Positions 5,960 to 6,422 of a stretch of 6,422 bases of DNA are shown one piece after another. The notes beneath the pieces were generated by a model that saw only the letters and a program-made list of their open reading frames with translations, was not told where the DNA came from and did not search any database. How positions within the stretch are numbered: the stretch's first letter is position 1; the number at the start of each line of letters is the position of its first letter. The translations under genes and the position numbers were made by a program. Source of the stretch: Methanoregulaceae archaeon (lineage in GTDB: Archaea > Halobacteriota > Methanomicrobia > Methanomicrobiales > Methanospirillaceae); contig JAJRBV010000184.1 in assembly GCA_028679275.1 (NCBI GenBank), positions 1 through 6,422 on the forward strand, given 5' to 3'.

Positions 5960-6422
5960 CAGCAGGAGGGGAATGCTCTGGAAACTGTTCCATGCTTCCC
6001 CGAGGGCAAAGATACTCCTTTTCTTCCTCCTTTTTGCTGTCCAGATCATTGCGTTCACTTCGGTTTTTCACTATGCCTACCCTGTTCTCGAAGGAAAACC
6101 AATAAGCTGGCCAAACGCTCTTCTCTTCGTCCTCGAAACGGTTACTACCGTCGGGTATGGCGATCTCCTCCCGTTCAGCAATGAACTGACCATCCTTTTT
6201 GCCATCATTATCATGTTCACCGGGATCCTCCTGATTTTCATGATCATCCCCCTCCTCCTTGTACCTTACCTGAGCGCGATATTCCTGAGTGCCCCGCCAA
6301 AGAAACTCCCTCATGAATTTCATAATCATGTGGTGATAATCGGGTATGGTGAACTTACAAAAGCCCTTGTCGAAAGCATCCGGATCTCCAGTCTCCCGGT
6401 ACTAATTGTCGTGAGCAGGCCT
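5952..6422 (+). CDS. Two-TM potassium channel with RCK domain, 3' end beyond window
   Basis: The visible 157 residues begin a K+ channel of the MthK/Kch kind, moving K+ across the cell membrane under control of a cytoplasmic RCK (TrkA-N) domain. The order is a short basic N-terminus, a first membrane helix (about 20-43), a pore helix (about 56-65), the selectivity filter TVGYGD (66-71), a second membrane helix (about 78-107), a linker, and the first strand of an RCK domain, HVVIIGYGELTKALVESI (126-143). The frame is open to the window edge, so the rest of the RCK domain is unseen. The start follows GGAGGT by five bases and overlaps the thiolase stop by 8 bases (5952-5959). In the RCK start only two glycines of the usual GxGxxG are present, with Thr136 at the third position, reminiscent of MthK. 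The link to tRNA thiolation is probably positional only. Confidence 0.88.
   Translation, partial: MSDSRRGMLWKLFHASPRAKILLFFLLFAVQIIAFTSVFHYAYPVLEGKPISWPNALLFVLETVTTVGYGDLLPFSNELTILFAIIIMFTGILLIFMIIPLLLVPYLSAIFLSAPPKKLPHEFHNHVVIIGYGELTKALVESIRISSLPVLIVVSRP

Noticed and set aside
5808..6329. A 173-codon minus-strand frame
   Set aside because: It is antisense to the end of the thiolase gene and to the channel gene, both of which have clear family motifs.

Overview
The window looks like part of a methanogen genome, most likely Methanomicrobiales (Methanoregula or Methanosphaerula relatives). That placement is inferred from gene content and from archaeal promoter layout, not from a marker gene. 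The archaeal signs are a RIO2-type kinase with an N-terminal winged helix, a COG2433/DUF460 protein (an essentially archaeal family), a TtuA/Ncs6-type tRNA thiolase with two zinc fingers, TATA boxes about 25 bases before the predicted transcript starts, a T-run terminator, and GGAGGTG-like ribosome binding sites.

Layout. From 1 to 1267 there are two separately transcribed minus-strand genes for exported proteins of unknown function. The left one is cut by the window edge. It carries degenerate beta-strand repeats, a cysteine-rich insert and two N-glycosylation sequons. The right one is a small 118-residue secreted protein. The 189-base gap between them holds a terminator, a hairpin-forming palindrome, an imperfect direct repeat and a promoter.

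From 1348 to 5013 there is a tight minus-strand operon, in transcription order rio2, the COG2433 protein and thiL. The genes overlap by 4 and 8 bases. From 5069 onward a plus-strand pair is transcribed the other way: the tRNA thiolase gene and a potassium channel gene that overlaps it by 8 bases and runs off the right edge. Only 55 bases separate the two divergent units, and the predicted TATA boxes face each other there.

Functionally the centre is a translation and RNA neighbourhood: a ribosome-maturation kinase (RIO2), a predicted RNase H-fold nuclease-like protein and a tRNA sulfur transferase. Thiamine phosphate kinase and a K+ channel ride along. The most interesting point is inside the COG2433 protein. 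Between two RNase H-like halves lies a GKGGWSQNRYVRKIHG segment that resembles the GGQ-loop region of eRF1/VLRF1 release factors, with Trp in place of the Gln. No CRISPR array, tRNA, rRNA, insertion sequence or phage gene was seen.
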